In this document: piece after piece, positions 1-7,344 of the stretch | Position numbering within the stretch: position 1 is the stretch's first letter | How the letters are laid out: every line of letters begins with the position of its first letter | Position numbers and translations under genes: made by a program | Assembly (NCBI GenBank): GCA_009692925.1 | Contig: SHYG01000012.1 | Coordinates: 1 to 41,897 of the forward strand | Reading direction: 5' to 3' | DNA length: 41,897 nucleotides | Source of the DNA: Dehalococcoidia bacterium | GTDB lineage: Bacteria; Chloroflexota; Dehalococcoidia; Lucifugimonadales; UBA3495 | Notes under the pieces: model-generated | What the model was told of the DNA's origin: nothing | Databases searched by the model: none | What the model saw: the letters and a program-made list of their open reading frames with translations, nothing else

Positions 1-141
1 AAGGCCCGGTGGAACTGAGCCGGCAAGCACAGAGACTCGGAAAGCTAACAAGACCAGAGAAATGTCGCCGCAGCCAACAATTCAGGCGCCGTCGTCCCGC
101 TCGGTACTGCGCAAGTCAGACAACCAGTCTATGAGACAGGC

Positions 142-781
142 TCAGATGGTGCTGTAGCTGATGAAGCAGCTCTGAAGCTTCAGGGGGTTGGCGCCACGGC
201 TCAACCATTCGTAGCAAGCGGCCTCTTTGGACGGGTAACCACCAACCAGCATCCGTTGGATCACTGGGTCGTAGCCGCAGCCGAGCAGGAACCTGTCTGG
301 AATCTTGCCCTGCGAAAGCAAAATGGTGTCCAGCCCGATGCTGGACGGTCCCAGATGCACCGACGACCCCAACCCCCGAGCTCGGCTCAAGTCCAAGGTG
401 GAGAAGGAGGTCTGGTTTACCAGTGCCTTATTGAAGCGCGCCCCGGAGAGGTTTGCCCTGGTGAGGTGTGTCCAGAGAAGGTTCGCCTCAGAGAGTTCAG
501 CTCCGAAGAGGTCCGTCCTGAAGAGTTCCGCCTCGGCGAGGTTCGTCCCGCGGAGGTGCGCCCCCCCCGAGGGTTGCCCCGGATAGGTTCGCTCCAGAGA
601 GTTTCGCCCCGCTGAGACTTGCCATGGTGAGGTTCGCCCCGTGGAGGTCCGCCCTGCGCAGGTCCGCCCCGGAGAGGTTCGCGACGCTGAGGTCCAGACT
701 TACTCTAAGGTGCTCAGCCCGCCACTGGTTCCAGGCGGGGACGCCTTCCTTGAGCTTGGCGACGTGTTCTGGGTTGGCCAT
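142..781 (-). pseudogene. Pentapeptide-repeat protein, frameshifted in a G8 tract
   Basis: Read from an ATG at 781, the first ~70 residues carry A(D/N)LxG-type pentapeptide repeats ([20 protein letters not shown]). The frame then passes through eight C on the plus strand (561-568) and turns into Arg/Pro-rich nonsense. If that run is read as seven bases, the repeats continue without a break ([25 protein letters not shown]) into a non-repeat tail that ends at 142, for a protein of about 212 residues. Pentapeptide repeats fold as a right-handed quadrilateral beta-helix; the partner here is unknown. The lesion is either a real homopolymer slippage or an assembly error. The Shine-Dalgarno site is weak. 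Confidence 0.75.
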
Positions 782-868
782 GGTGCGTACTCACCCCCTA
801 CGTCAGGCAGTTGAAGGGTCCAGGGCGGCATTGTCGCCCCGGCCAGCTCCCCAACCCCCGTGACAGGC

Positions 869-897
869 TTGAGTCCAAACCAGTACTATCATATCCT
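869..897 (+). promoter_or_regulatory. Putative sigma-70 promoter for the 57-aa gene
   Basis: TTGAGT (869-874), a 17-nt spacer, then TATCCT (892-897), about 30 nt before the ATG at 927. It lies in the gap between this gene and the divergent pentapeptide gene. Confidence 0.45.
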
Positions 898-926
898 ACA
901 GTTATCTTGATCGCGGAGAGACGCAC

Positions 927-1100
927 ATGGAATCTCAAACCTTGACCTTCACCCTGGAGAAGGAGACCAAGAACACCATCCGGTACCAGGAGGAGACCAA
1001 CGGCAAGCCCCCGGCGGTGGGCACATTGTACATCCAGAAGTGGCTGGTGGGGAAGACGGCGCCCAAGACCTTGACTGTGACCATCGCGGAGCAGGCCTAA
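927..1100 (+). CDS. Small conserved hypothetical protein (57 aa)
   Basis: ATG at 927 follows GGAGAG, a reasonable Shine-Dalgarno site. The product is 57 residues, highly charged, and predicted to be mostly beta (core NTIRYQEE, then [11 protein letters not shown], ending in LTVTIAEQA). It resembles a family of tiny proteins of unknown role that I recall from actinobacteria and Chloroflexi, built around N-T-(V/I)-R-(Y/F) and G-T-L-Y. The stop codon TAA overlaps the next start (TAATG), so the SEC-C gene is probably translationally coupled. There is no signal peptide or membrane segment. Function unknown. Confidence 0.75.
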   Translation: MESQTLTFTLEKETKNTIRYQEETNGKPPAVGTLYIQKWLVGKTAPKTLTVTIAEQA

Positions 1101-1264
1101 TGGTTAGGCCCAACTGGTTCACCGCCCACCCCACCGCCTGCACCTGCGCCCAATGCTCGGAGAAGGAGACCATCCAGCGGCAGGAGGGAGGGCGCAAGAT
1201 TGGCCGCAACGAGAAGTGCCCGTGCGGCAGCGGCAAGAAATACAAGCGGTGCCACGGCAACTGA
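1100..1264 (+). CDS. Small SEC-C motif (zinc-binding) protein
   Basis: The 54-residue product ends in [14 protein letters not shown], a clear SEC-C zinc motif like the one at the SecA C-terminus, with Cys-x-Cys and Cys-His as ligands. A second cysteine group (CTCAQC) lies near residues 14-19. The start is ATG 1100, which shares its A with the upstream stop. An in-frame ATG at 1040 would lie inside the previous gene and is rejected. SEC-C domains occur in SecA and in many small proteins thought to bind zinc and protein partners. The partner cannot be told from this window. Confidence 0.8.
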   Translation: MVRPNWFTAHPTACTCAQCSEKETIQRQEGGRKIGRNEKCPCGSGKKYKRCHGN

Positions 1265-1277
1265 GAACCCGCAGGTC

Positions 1278-1353
1278 ACCGCAGAGACGCCGAGATCGCA
1301 GAGAGGCTACGGTTGGCTGTCTATCATCTCAGCGGTCTCTGCGTCTCTGCGGT
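1278..1353. repeat. Interspersed palindromic repeat, copy 1
   Basis: Perfect 13-bp inverted arms ACCGCAGAGACGC (1278-1290) and GCGTCTCTGCGGT (1341-1353) flank an imperfectly complementary centre. It sits between two convergent genes. The interior and right arm clearly match the copy at 8446-8520. Confidence 0.75.
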
Positions 1354-1370
1354 GTTATGTCGTACGGGTC

Positions 1371-2864
1371 TCAGTCCTTGAGCTTCATGGCGTCCTGGGC
1401 GGCGTTGGTGCCGGAGAGCCGCCCAAACACCATGCCGGCGGACAGCCCGGAGCCGCCGGGGTAGTTGTAGTAGAACAGCCCGCCCACCATCTCGCCGGCG
1501 GCGTAGAGGCCGGGGATGGGCTCCTGGGCGTTGGTCACCACCTGGCCTCGGGTGTTGATCTTCACTCCGCCAAATGTGAAGCTGATGCCCGTGGTCACCG
1601 CCCACCCGCGGTAGGGCGGCGTGTCCAGAGGCTGGGCCCAGTTAGTCTTGTTCACCGCCAGGCCCTCGGTGCGGCGACCGTCCTTGACTGTGGGGTTGTA
1701 GGGAATGTCCCGGCGCACCGCGGCGTTGTAGTCCCGCACCGTCTTGGCCAGCCCGGCGGGGTTGATGTCCAGCTTGCGGGCCAGCTCCTCGATGGTGTCG
1801 GCCTCGGCCGTGGTGGCCTGGGGGATCCAGTACTCGTCCCGCAGCAGATGCTTCACCTTCTCGTCGAATAGCTGGAAGGTTACCCCCTGAGGCTGGGTCA
1901 GCAGGGCGCGCCCGTAGGTCACGTAGGTGTAGTTGCGGAAGTCCGCCCCCTCGTCCAAGAACCGCTCGCCGTTAACGTTGACCATCAGGCCAAAGGGATA
2001 GGAGTGCTTCTGGAACAGCTCGGTGACGGTGCGGTCGCCAAAGGCCGGCGCGTTCAGGTCCCAGGCCACGGCGTGGCAGCTGCTCCAGTGGCCATAGGAC
2101 TGGGCGCCCGCCTCCAGCGCCATGCGGATGCCGTCGCCGGTGTTGTAGGGGACGCCCCGCACCTTCACCAGCTCCCAGCCTGGCCCCAGGTAGCGGCAGC
2201 GCATTTCCGCGTTGGCCTCAAATCCGCCACAGGCCAGCACCACCGAGCGGCCGGGGATGTCCTCATAGCCGCCCGGCCCCAGCACCCGCAGTCCGCACAC
2301 CTTGCCGGTGTCGTCCCGGATGAGGTCCACCCCCTGCGTGGAGTAGCGGATGTCCACGCCGCTGCGCTTGATGACCTCAAACTGCTGGTCGGACAGGCCC
2401 TTGCCGGCGCCCACCGCCTCCACCACCAGCCCGCCCCAGAACCGGTACTTGTCCCCATCCTTGAAGGCCTGCCGGCCGAAGGACATGACGAACCGCACGC
2501 CCTTCTCCCGCAGCCACTGCATGGTGGGGAGAGACTGGCTCACCAGAATCTGCGCCAGCTCCGGGTCGGTCAGCCCGTGGGTGACCCGCATCATGTCGTC
2601 GTAGAACTGGTTTTGGGTGTAGCTGCCGACCTCCACGGAATGCTCCTCCGTGGGAGACATGTCGGGGATCAGGGTCTTGATGTCCTCAATGCCCTCGAAG
2701 GCGAAGCGAATAATGCCGCCGGTGAAGTAGGTGTTGCCTCCGCGGAAATAGTCGGGGGCCTTTTCCACCACCAGCACCGAGTCGCAGACCTCTTTGGCGG
2801 CGATGGCGGCGCTCAGGGCGGCGTTGCCCGCCCCGACCACAATGACGTCGTATCCTTCAGCCAC
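1371..2864 (-). CDS. FAD-dependent oxidoreductase, TcuA/fumarate reductase flavoprotein-like
   Basis: A 497-residue flavoprotein with an N-terminal Rossmann FAD motif (VVGAGNAALSAAIAAK, about residues 10-25) and the C-terminal family signature GLYAAGEMVGG...NYPGGSGLSAG. It is closest in character to FAD-dependent tricarballylate dehydrogenase (TcuA) and to the flavoprotein family of succinate dehydrogenase/fumarate reductase, which oxidise or reduce C-C bonds in di- and tricarboxylates. No heme, Fe-S partner or transporter lies beside it, so the substrate is open. Start is GTG 2864 with a strong CTTGGAGG site 8 nt upstream. The leader contains a long inverted repeat. Cytoplasmic; no signal peptide. 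Confidence 0.85.
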   Translation of the reverse strand: MAEGYDVIVVGAGNAALSAAIAAKEVCDSVLVVEKAPDYFRGGNTYFTGGIIRFAFEGIEDIKTLIPDMSPTEEHSVEVGSYTQNQFYDDMMRVTHGLTDPELAQILVSQSLPTMQWLREKGVRFVMSFGRQAFKDGDKYRFWGGLVVEAVGAGKGLSDQQFEVIKRSGVDIRYSTQGVDLIRDDTGKVCGLRVLGPGGYEDIPGRSVVLACGGFEANAEMRCRYLGPGWELVKVRGVPYNTGDGIRMALEAGAQSYGHWSSCHAVAWDLNAPAFGDRTVTELFQKHSYPFGLMVNVNGERFLDEGADFRNYTYVTYGRALLTQPQGVTFQLFDEKVKHLLRDEYWIPQATTAEADTIEELARKLDINPAGLAKTVRDYNAAVRRDIPYNPTVKDGRRTEGLAVNKTNWAQPLDTPPYRGWAVTTGISFTFGGVKINTRGQVVTNAQEPIPGLYAAGEMVGGLFYYNYPGGSGLSAGMVFGRLSGTNAAQDAMKLKD

Positions 2865-2874
2865 GGTGATACCT

Positions 2875-2928
2875 CCAAGGGATTATTATGGGTGTACTAG
2901 CTTGACGGCCCATATAATAACCCCTTGG
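2875..2928. promoter_or_regulatory. Inverted repeat in the leader of the TcuA-like gene
   Basis: The plus strand reads CCAAGGGATTATTATGGG, about 17 nt, then CCCATATAATAACCCCTTGG: 20-bp imperfect arms. The repeat abuts the Shine-Dalgarno site of the gene starting at 2864, so it could be a dimeric regulator operator or an mRNA hairpin touching the ribosome site. The arms are unusually AT-rich for this DNA. Confidence 0.5.
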
Positions 2929-2988
2929 AGGCAGAGGGAGCAAGGAAGGGGGTGGGGGAGGTGGTGATTTCGACTTCTAGCAGGTGAC

Positions 2989-3477
2989 TTAGGCAGTAGC
3001 GGGAAGTGAGGGTGGTTCAGCTACCTTGAACGGAATGCGTGCTGCTTCTTGGCCTTCCACAAGGAAACTGACCGAATAGTCCCCATAATGTGCAAAGACC
3101 AAACCGTGGAGTCCCAAAGCGATACGAACGTTACGATAGTTGTAGCCAGGGGGCGGATTATCAACGTTTGTACCAGTGTCCAGAGGTGGGACTACGTTGT
3201 TGCCATCCGCATCGATGATGCGAACCCCTATTTTCTTTGGGCCGACTTCGACAATGCTAAAGCGAAGCCCGAGTACGCCATACATGAACGGATGGGTTGC
3301 CGGAACCTGCCTAGCATATATTGTGTCTATCCCGATGCCAAAAGCGGTCAGCTTTCCAGCAGTTTGGTTGGCGTAGTCGCACAAGAAAGCAAACGTGGTC
3401 TCCAAAGTGACTTCTCCGGCTACAGCGCTGCACTCCACGTCTCCGGACTGGTTATAGTGCCAGATGTGAACATCCAT
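2989..3477 (-). CDS. Hypothetical protein, DUF6941-like
   Basis: A 162-residue soluble protein with alternating beta strands. The segments LCDYANQ...KLTAFGIGIDTIYA near the N-terminus, GVRIIDADGNNV in the middle, and HGLVFAHYGDYSVSFLVEG near the C-terminus match what I remember of the DUF6941 group. These are beta-rich proteins of unknown function seen in many soil and aquatic bacteria. Start is ATG 3477 with no good Shine-Dalgarno site; an overlapping ATG at 3481 is out of frame. It stands alone, with no operon partner. Codon usage looks slightly less GC-biased than neighbours, which could mean a more recent arrival. Confidence 0.7.
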   Translation of the reverse strand: MDVHIWHYNQSGDVECSAVAGEVTLETTFAFLCDYANQTAGKLTAFGIGIDTIYARQVPATHPFMYGVLGLRFSIVEVGPKKIGVRIIDADGNNVVPPLDTGTNVDNPPPGYNYRNVRIALGLHGLVFAHYGDYSVSFLVEGQEAARIPFKVAEPPSLPATA

Positions 3478-3698
3478 ACATCGTTACTTGGAGTGGGCGT
3501 TGGCTCAAGCTGGAGTTTGATCTGATCAGTCTCCGTTTAGCCCCATGGGGCCATCCAGTCAGAGGTGGGTGGGCTGTTACGCCAGATATGCCGGTGTCCG
3601 CCTCATTGACTCTCTCCGTGGCGGTATGGTAGCCTGGTAGACAGCGGGGTTGGGCATCTCAGCCAGCCAACCACTGCCAGTCTTGGCGGGAGAGTCAC

Positions 3699-4214
3699 AT
3701 GCTGAATATCACTTCCTTGGCGGTAGAAAAACTGCGAGAGGTAATGGAGCAGGAGCAGGAACCCAATGGCTCATTGCGCATCGTCGCTATGCCCGCTGAG
3801 CGCGGCGGGTTGCAATATATGCTCACCATGGAAAAGGAGACCCAGCCGGACGACACCCAACTGAACGTCCAGGGTCTCAAGTTCCTCATGGATTCCGACA
3901 GCGCACCCTTCCTGGATGAGGCCACCATCGACTACATTGAGCAGCTTGGTGGCCGCGTCGGGTTCGTCATCAACAACCCCATGTTTGCCACCGGCGGCGG
4001 CTGTGGCAGCGGCAGTTGCGGCTGTGGCAGTGGCGGTGGTGGCGGCGGCGGATGTGGTGGTGGCGGCGGCGGCGGCGGATGTGGTTGCGGCAGCGGCGGC
4101 GGCGGACACGAGCACGCCGAGGCCCACGGCCACGAGCATGGCGAGGCCCAAGCTGGCGCGTGCGGCTGTGGCAACACCGGCGGCTGCAACTGCGGCGGCG
4201 GTCACGGCCACTAA
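3699..4214 (+). CDS. HesB/IscA-like protein with Gly/Cys/His-rich tail
   Basis: Residues 1-95 follow the A-type Fe-S carrier (HesB/IscA) fold: LNITSLAVEKLREVM, then GGLQYMLTMEKE, then VQGLKFLMDSDSAPFLDEATIDY. The usual first ligand Cys before GLQY is absent (PAERGGLQY). The C-terminal C-x-C site is present but embedded in a 75-residue tail of Gly runs with ten Cys and seven His. The total of 171 aa compares with about 110 for ordinary IscA. A metal-binding or scaffold role is more likely than classical three-Cys cluster transfer. It is preceded by GGGAGAG and a possible TTGACT (3606) promoter, and followed by a strong terminator, so it is monocistronic. Confidence 0.8.
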   Translation: MLNITSLAVEKLREVMEQEQEPNGSLRIVAMPAERGGLQYMLTMEKETQPDDTQLNVQGLKFLMDSDSAPFLDEATIDYIEQLGGRVGFVINNPMFATGGGCGSGSCGCGSGGGGGGGCGGGGGGGGCGCGSGGGGHEHAEAHGHEHGEAQAGACGCGNTGGCNCGGGHGH

Positions 4215-4243
4215 CCCTCCAGTCCGGCAACCAGAGTAACCCC

Positions 4244-4272
4244 AGAGGCCCCGAACACATCGGGGCCTCTCC
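4244..4272 (+). terminator. Rho-independent terminator after the HesB-like gene
   Basis: Perfect 11-bp stem AGAGGCCCCGA/TCGGGGCCTCT (4244-4254, 4260-4270) with loop ACACA, followed by CCTTTT. Confidence 0.85.
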
Positions 4273-4332
4273 TTTTGCGCGGAGGCGGCTTGACTACCCC
4301 CACTGTGCAACCCAAGGACATTGATAACAAAT

Positions 4333-4367
4333 CCCCTCTCCCTTGATGAGACAGGGCAGGGTGATGG
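4333..4367. repeat. Degenerate CCCTCTCCC-type intergenic repeat
   Basis: CCCCTCTCCCTTGATGAGACAGGGCAGGGTGATGG resembles the dispersed palindrome seen cleanly at 18554-18608 (CCCTCTCCC...GGGAGAGGG...GGGTGAGGG), here with a decayed stem. Confidence 0.45.
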
Positions 4368-4406
4368 CGAATCTCCCGCGGGCAAGACTTAGCCTCAGCC
4401 AGCGCC

Positions 4407-4412
4407 TATAAT
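4407..4412 (+). promoter_or_regulatory. -10 element of a probable leaderless promoter (MFS gene)
   Basis: A perfect TATAAT ends only 6 nt before the ATG at 4419, so transcription would begin at or next to the start codon. There is no -35 match, and no Shine-Dalgarno site at normal spacing. Confidence 0.45.
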
Positions 4413-4418
4413 GGGGGC

Positions 4419-5741
4419 ATGTCTCTGAAGCAGGAGCGCGCCAGCCAGCCCCGGCCCGCCAAGGCCCCCTTGTACTACGGGTGGTACATCGTGGCCACCT
4501 GCATGTTCATCGCCTTTGTCACCAACGGAGCACGCAACGCCTTCGGCATCTTTGTGCTGCCCCTGGAGCACGATTTTGCCTGGAGCCGGGGCGCCATCTC
4601 GGTGGCCGCTTCCCTGGGGTTCCTGGTCAACGGCTTGACCCAGCCTTTCTTGGGCAGCACCCTCGACCGGCTGGGCGGACGGCGAGTCATCCTCACCAGC
4701 CTGGTGCTGTTCGGCATAAGCACCGTGCTGCTCAGCCTCACCTTCCACTACCTGTTCCTGGTGTTCGTATTCGGCTTTCTTAGCGCCGCCGCCATGAGCG
4801 GCTCGTCACTGACCAACACCGGGGCGCTGCTGACCAAGTGGTTCCGGCGCAAGCGGGCCACGGTAATCGGGCTGAACGCCGCGGGCTTGTCCCTGGGCGG
4901 CCTGCTGCTGGTGCCCTTTGCCATGTACCTGCTCCAGGCCACCAACTGGCGTGTGACCTGGGCCGTGCTGGGGCTGGTGGTGCTGTGCCTGGGGGCGCCT
5001 GTGGCCTGGTTCTTTCTGCGGGACGATCCCGCCCAGATGGGCCTGCTCCCCGACGGCGACCCCGATGCCATCGGGGAGGGAGGGTCTCGCCGGGGCGGGC
5101 GGCAGGAAGGGACATTTGCGGTGGACAGGTGGCAGGAGTCCTTCCGGTCGCCCCCCATCTGGCAGATGACCGGCGCCTACTTTGTCTGCGGCGCCACCAC
5201 GGGGGTTCTCAACGTCCACTTTGTGCCCTACGCCATCGGGCGCGGCGTGTCGCCGGGGACCGCGGCCATGCTCTTCGGCTTTATGATGGGCCTGAACGTG
5301 GTGGGCGGCATTGGCGCGGGAATGCTGTCGGACCGGTTCAGCCGCAAAAACCTGCTGGCGCTGACCTACTTCCTGAGGGGTGGCGCCTATCTGATGCTGC
5401 TGTTGATACCCTCCCAACTGGGACTGTGGACCTTCGCGGCGGTGGCCGGGTTCTCCTGGATCGCCACGGCGCCCCTGACCACCTCGCTGACCGCCGACGT
5501 GTACGGCCTGAAGGCGCTGGGCACCATCACCGGGGTGTCTTTCTTGTTCCATGCACTGGGCAGCTTTGTCAGCATCCTGCTGGCCGGGTTTCTCTTCGAC
5601 CTCACCGGCTCCTACACCCTGCCCTTTGCCCTGGCGGGCGCGCTGCTGTTCCCGGCGGCCCTGGCAGCCTTCACCATCCGCGAGCGCAAGTACTCGTCCC
5701 GCTACCAGACCAAGCCGGCACCTGTGGGAGCGGCGGACTGA
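4419..5741 (+). CDS. MFS transporter (OFA/MCT-like)
   Basis: A 440-residue polytopic membrane protein with about twelve hydrophobic segments. The N-terminal YYGWYIV opening is typical of the oxalate/formate antiporter and monocarboxylate transporter branch of the major facilitator superfamily. The loop after helix 2 carries the MFS signature (GSTLDRLGGRRV). A central cytoplasmic loop (about residues 205-240, Gly/Arg-rich) separates the two six-helix halves, and the second half has the equivalent SDRFSRKN. A small organic acid is the likely substrate, but this is inference. The start at 4419 lies just after a -10 box, suggesting leaderless translation. A heptad repeat array follows the gene. 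Confidence 0.85.
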   Translation: MSLKQERASQPRPAKAPLYYGWYIVATCMFIAFVTNGARNAFGIFVLPLEHDFAWSRGAISVAASLGFLVNGLTQPFLGSTLDRLGGRRVILTSLVLFGISTVLLSLTFHYLFLVFVFGFLSAAAMSGSSLTNTGALLTKWFRRKRATVIGLNAAGLSLGGLLLVPFAMYLLQATNWRVTWAVLGLVVLCLGAPVAWFFLRDDPAQMGLLPDGDPDAIGEGGSRRGGRQEGTFAVDRWQESFRSPPIWQMTGAYFVCGATTGVLNVHFVPYAIGRGVSPGTAAMLFGFMMGLNVVGGIGAGMLSDRFSRKNLLALTYFLRGGAYLMLLLIPSQLGLWTFAAVAGFSWIATAPLTTSLTADVYGLKALGTITGVSFLFHALGSFVSILLAGFLFDLTGSYTLPFALAGALLFPAALAAFTIRERKYSSRYQTKPAPVGAAD

Positions 5742-5749
5742 GCGAGCGG

Positions 5750-5826
5750 TCAGCTATAAGCTATCAGCTATCAGCTTTCAGCCGTCAGCTGTCAGCTGTC
5801 AGCAGCCGGAAGCCGGAAGCCGAGGG
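5750..5826 (+). repeat. Heptanucleotide tandem repeat (TCAGCTN)
   Basis: Eleven consecutive 7-mers: eight TCAGCTN-like units (TCAGCTA, TAAGCTA, TCAGCTA, TCAGCTT, TCAGCCG, TCAGCTG, TCAGCTG, TCAGCAG), then CCGGAAG twice and CCGAGGG. The same heptad occurs in reverse at 17611-17645. Confidence 0.85.
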
Positions 5827-5844
5827 CCGGGGGGACACCAGGCG

Positions 5845-6051
5845 ATGCTTTGGGCAGTAATGGCCCACATGGGGGAGGCGGACCTCAACCTGCTGCGCTG
5901 GATTAAAGACCAGCTGGACCACCTGCTGGGCCTGGGGCCGTGGACGGTGGTGGCGCTGCTGGGATTGCTGGTGCTGCTCATGCCCGTGAGTCTGGTGGCG
6001 TACTACCTGGCACAGAGACGTCGCACGGTGTCATTGCGCCGCCGTCCCTGA
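5845..6051 (+). CDS. Small single-pass membrane protein (68 aa)
   Basis: From ATG 5845 the product has a short amphipathic N-terminus (NLLRWIKDQLDHLLGLG), one strong transmembrane helix (WTVVALLGLLVLLMPVSLVAYYL, about residues 33-55) and a basic C-terminus (QRRRTVSLRRRP). The positive-inside rule puts the C-terminus in the cytoplasm. The longer open frame reaching back to 5551 runs over the end of the transporter gene and the heptad repeats, so it is rejected. ATG 5860 or 5869 are alternative starts. No family recognised; it may be a small regulator or subunit of the adjacent transporter, without proof. Confidence 0.55.
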   Translation: MLWAVMAHMGEADLNLLRWIKDQLDHLLGLGPWTVVALLGLLVLLMPVSLVAYYLAQRRRTVSLRRRP

Positions 6052-6250
6052 ACCGTACCGGTTATCCACTGTTCCAGCCTCGCCTACGCTGATACTAACC
6101 ATTGCTCCAACCCCTCTTGCCACCTGCGTTAAATCTGGGTAAACTGTTTAACCGTGGCCTGGGTATTCAGCTATGGTCGCCTGGTTAAGCGGGCAGCAAC
6201 TGAGATAAGGGCCAGAGAATCTTCGGGAGGAGCTCTCCAGGAGGGTCGCT

Positions 6251-6439
6251 ATGTTTGATAAAAAGTCTTTGGAAACCCTGTTTGACGAACTGCGCGATGA
6301 GTTCGAGTTGGAGCCAGACTGGGAAGAAATTCAGCGCTCTGCCCATCTGGGAGTAGCGTTGTCTGACGCCGGTGTGGTTTACAAGACCAAGATTGACAAG
6401 AGGGTGCTGTCCTATCTGGACAAGCACAAGCCCGACTAG
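6251..6439 (+). CDS. Hypothetical acidic small protein (62 aa)
   Basis: ATG 6251 has a good Shine-Dalgarno site (CAGGAGGG) at normal spacing. The 62-residue product is mostly helical and charged (FDELRDEFELEPDWEEIQ, then a basic end KIDKRVLSYLDKHKPD). It has no cysteine, signal or membrane segment. It is not recognised as a named family. The 200 nt upstream hold no other gene, so it is probably its own short transcript. Confidence 0.65.
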   Translation: MFDKKSLETLFDELRDEFELEPDWEEIQRSAHLGVALSDAGVVYKTKIDKRVLSYLDKHKPD

Positions 6440-6557
6440 GACGCGTTACCGCGCAGCGCCCACAACCAGCGGCGGCAGTGCAAGCGGGGCAATCCCTCGC
6501 CTGTATTCCTGTCGACGGTGAAGCACCTGCCCAGCGTGTTTTGCTGACGCGGAGTGG

Positions 6558-6587
6558 TTGACACTCTCCAAAGCAGCAAGATAGGGT
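6558..6587 (+). promoter_or_regulatory. Putative sigma-70 promoter upstream of a leader hairpin
   Basis: A consensus TTGACA (6558-6563), an 18-nt spacer and TAGGGT (6582-6587). The predicted start, near 6594, lies just before the hairpin at 6599. Confidence 0.45.
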
Positions 6588-6598
6588 AGAAACAGTGA

Positions 6599-6635
6599 GG
6601 GACGGACCCACCTCAGGGTTCGTCCCTTTGTTTTT
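6599..6635 (+). terminator. Terminator-like hairpin in the leader of the zinc-ribbon gene
   Basis: GGGACGGACCC (6599-6609), loop ACCTCA, GGGTTCGTCCC (6616-6626; one G-U pair), then TTTGTTTTT. It is a full intrinsic terminator placed between a promoter and the next Shine-Dalgarno site, so it may be an attenuator or may end a very short RNA. The T-box sequence GGGTGG is absent. Confidence 0.7.
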
Positions 6636-6652
6636 GCAGGAGGTGAACCCAG

Positions 6653-6877
6653 GTGCGCTGCCGCCGCTGCTTGCCCCCCCATCTGCGCCAACTGGCCAGA
6701 GCGTCTCCCCAAGACCATCACGTGTTCTGCTGCCTGGAGTGCAGCTTCATCTTCAGCCCGCCGGACCCGATTACCGCGGAGAGTCCGCCCGCAGCCTCCG
6801 CGCCGGAGTGGCCCCTGTCCTGGGAGGCCTTGGCCAGGATGCTAGCTGCGCCGGGAACTCGGGCTGAGGAGGGATAG
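6653..6877 (+). CDS. Small cysteine-rich (zinc-ribbon-like) protein
   Basis: GTG 6653 follows a strong AGGAGG. The 74-residue product begins MRCRRC and has a second knuckle FCCLEC near residue 30, a likely four-Cys zinc ribbon, then a Pro/Ala-rich linker and a short helical C-terminus (WPLSWEALARMLAAPG). The stop codon TAG is directly followed by the ATG at 6878 (GATAGATGG), so it is coupled to the terminase-like remnant. That placement hints that both came from the same phage-like segment, but the family is not recognised. The leader carries an intrinsic terminator. Confidence 0.6.
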   Translation: MRCRRCLPPHLRQLARASPQDHHVFCCLECSFIFSPPDPITAESPPAASAPEWPLSWEALARMLAAPGTRAEEG

Positions 6878-7150
6878 ATGGCTTCAAAACGAAGCACAGA
6901 GGCCCCCACTACCCCGGAAAAGGCAGCTCCCAAACCCAGATCCCGTAGACCACCTCCGCCGGTTCCCGCGCCTGCCCCGGCTCTGGGCATGTCCCACCCT
7001 GACCTTCGCCAAAGAGGTGCTCCAGGTGAAGCTATGGAGCAAGCAGGAGGAGGTGCTGGCCGCCATCCACCAGCACCGGCGAGTGGCGGTGAAGTCGGGC
7101 AACGGCCTGGGCAAGGGGTACTGCGCCGCGGTGTCGGTGCTGTGGAAGCA
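6878..7150 (+). pseudogene. Degenerate phage terminase large-subunit-like fragment
   Basis: An ORF starts at ATG 6878 (good GGAGGG site) with a Pro/Ala-rich N-terminus. At about 6985-7000 the recognisable sequence moves to another frame: TFAKEVLQVKLWSKQEEVLAAI, then HRRVAVKSGNGLGKGY. This is the start of the terminase/phage ATPase module, with the leader FAxEVLxVxLWxKQxE and a Walker A-like SGNGLGKG in which the essential Ser/Thr is replaced by Gly. After about 7150 the similarity stops, and the frame runs into a tRNA promoter. The gene is therefore frameshifted, mutated and truncated, a remnant left beside a tRNA gene. Confidence 0.6.
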
Positions 7151-7299
7151 GGGGAAGCGGAGTCTGGCACCGGAGCTTGAGACCCGTTACCACCAACTTG
7201 TAACCAGTGGTGGTTACAGAAATGGTTACAACATGGGCGACGGCAAGTCCCAAGAGAATGGCTCGATTGATACCCAACTCGCTCAATTCGTATCCGCCG

Positions 7300-7329
7300 T
7301 TGACAGCCTGCAGGCACTCCCCGTATCAT
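7300..7329 (+). promoter_or_regulatory. Promoter of tRNA-Gly
   Basis: TTGACA (7300-7305), an 18-nt spacer and TATCAT (7324-7329), with the mature tRNA 5' end 15 nt further on. Confidence 0.6.
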
Positions 7330-7344
7330 CAACAATGCCAGCAA

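Noticed and set aside
2004-2900. A 298-aa plus-strand open frame opposite the TcuA-like gene
   Set aside because: Shadow frame without ribosome site or motif; the minus strand carries the FAD signatures.
2902-2918. TTGACG followed by TATAAT as a promoter
   Set aside because: The spacing is only 5 nt; it cannot be a sigma-70 promoter and is better explained as part of the inverted repeat.
5551-5844. Long N-terminal extension of the 68-aa membrane protein
   Set aside because: It overlaps the transporter gene in another frame and runs across the heptad repeats.
6599-6635. T-box riboswitch in front of the zinc-ribbon gene
   Set aside because: The conserved GGGTGG antiterminator sequence and the long specifier stem are missing; the leader is only about 60 nt.
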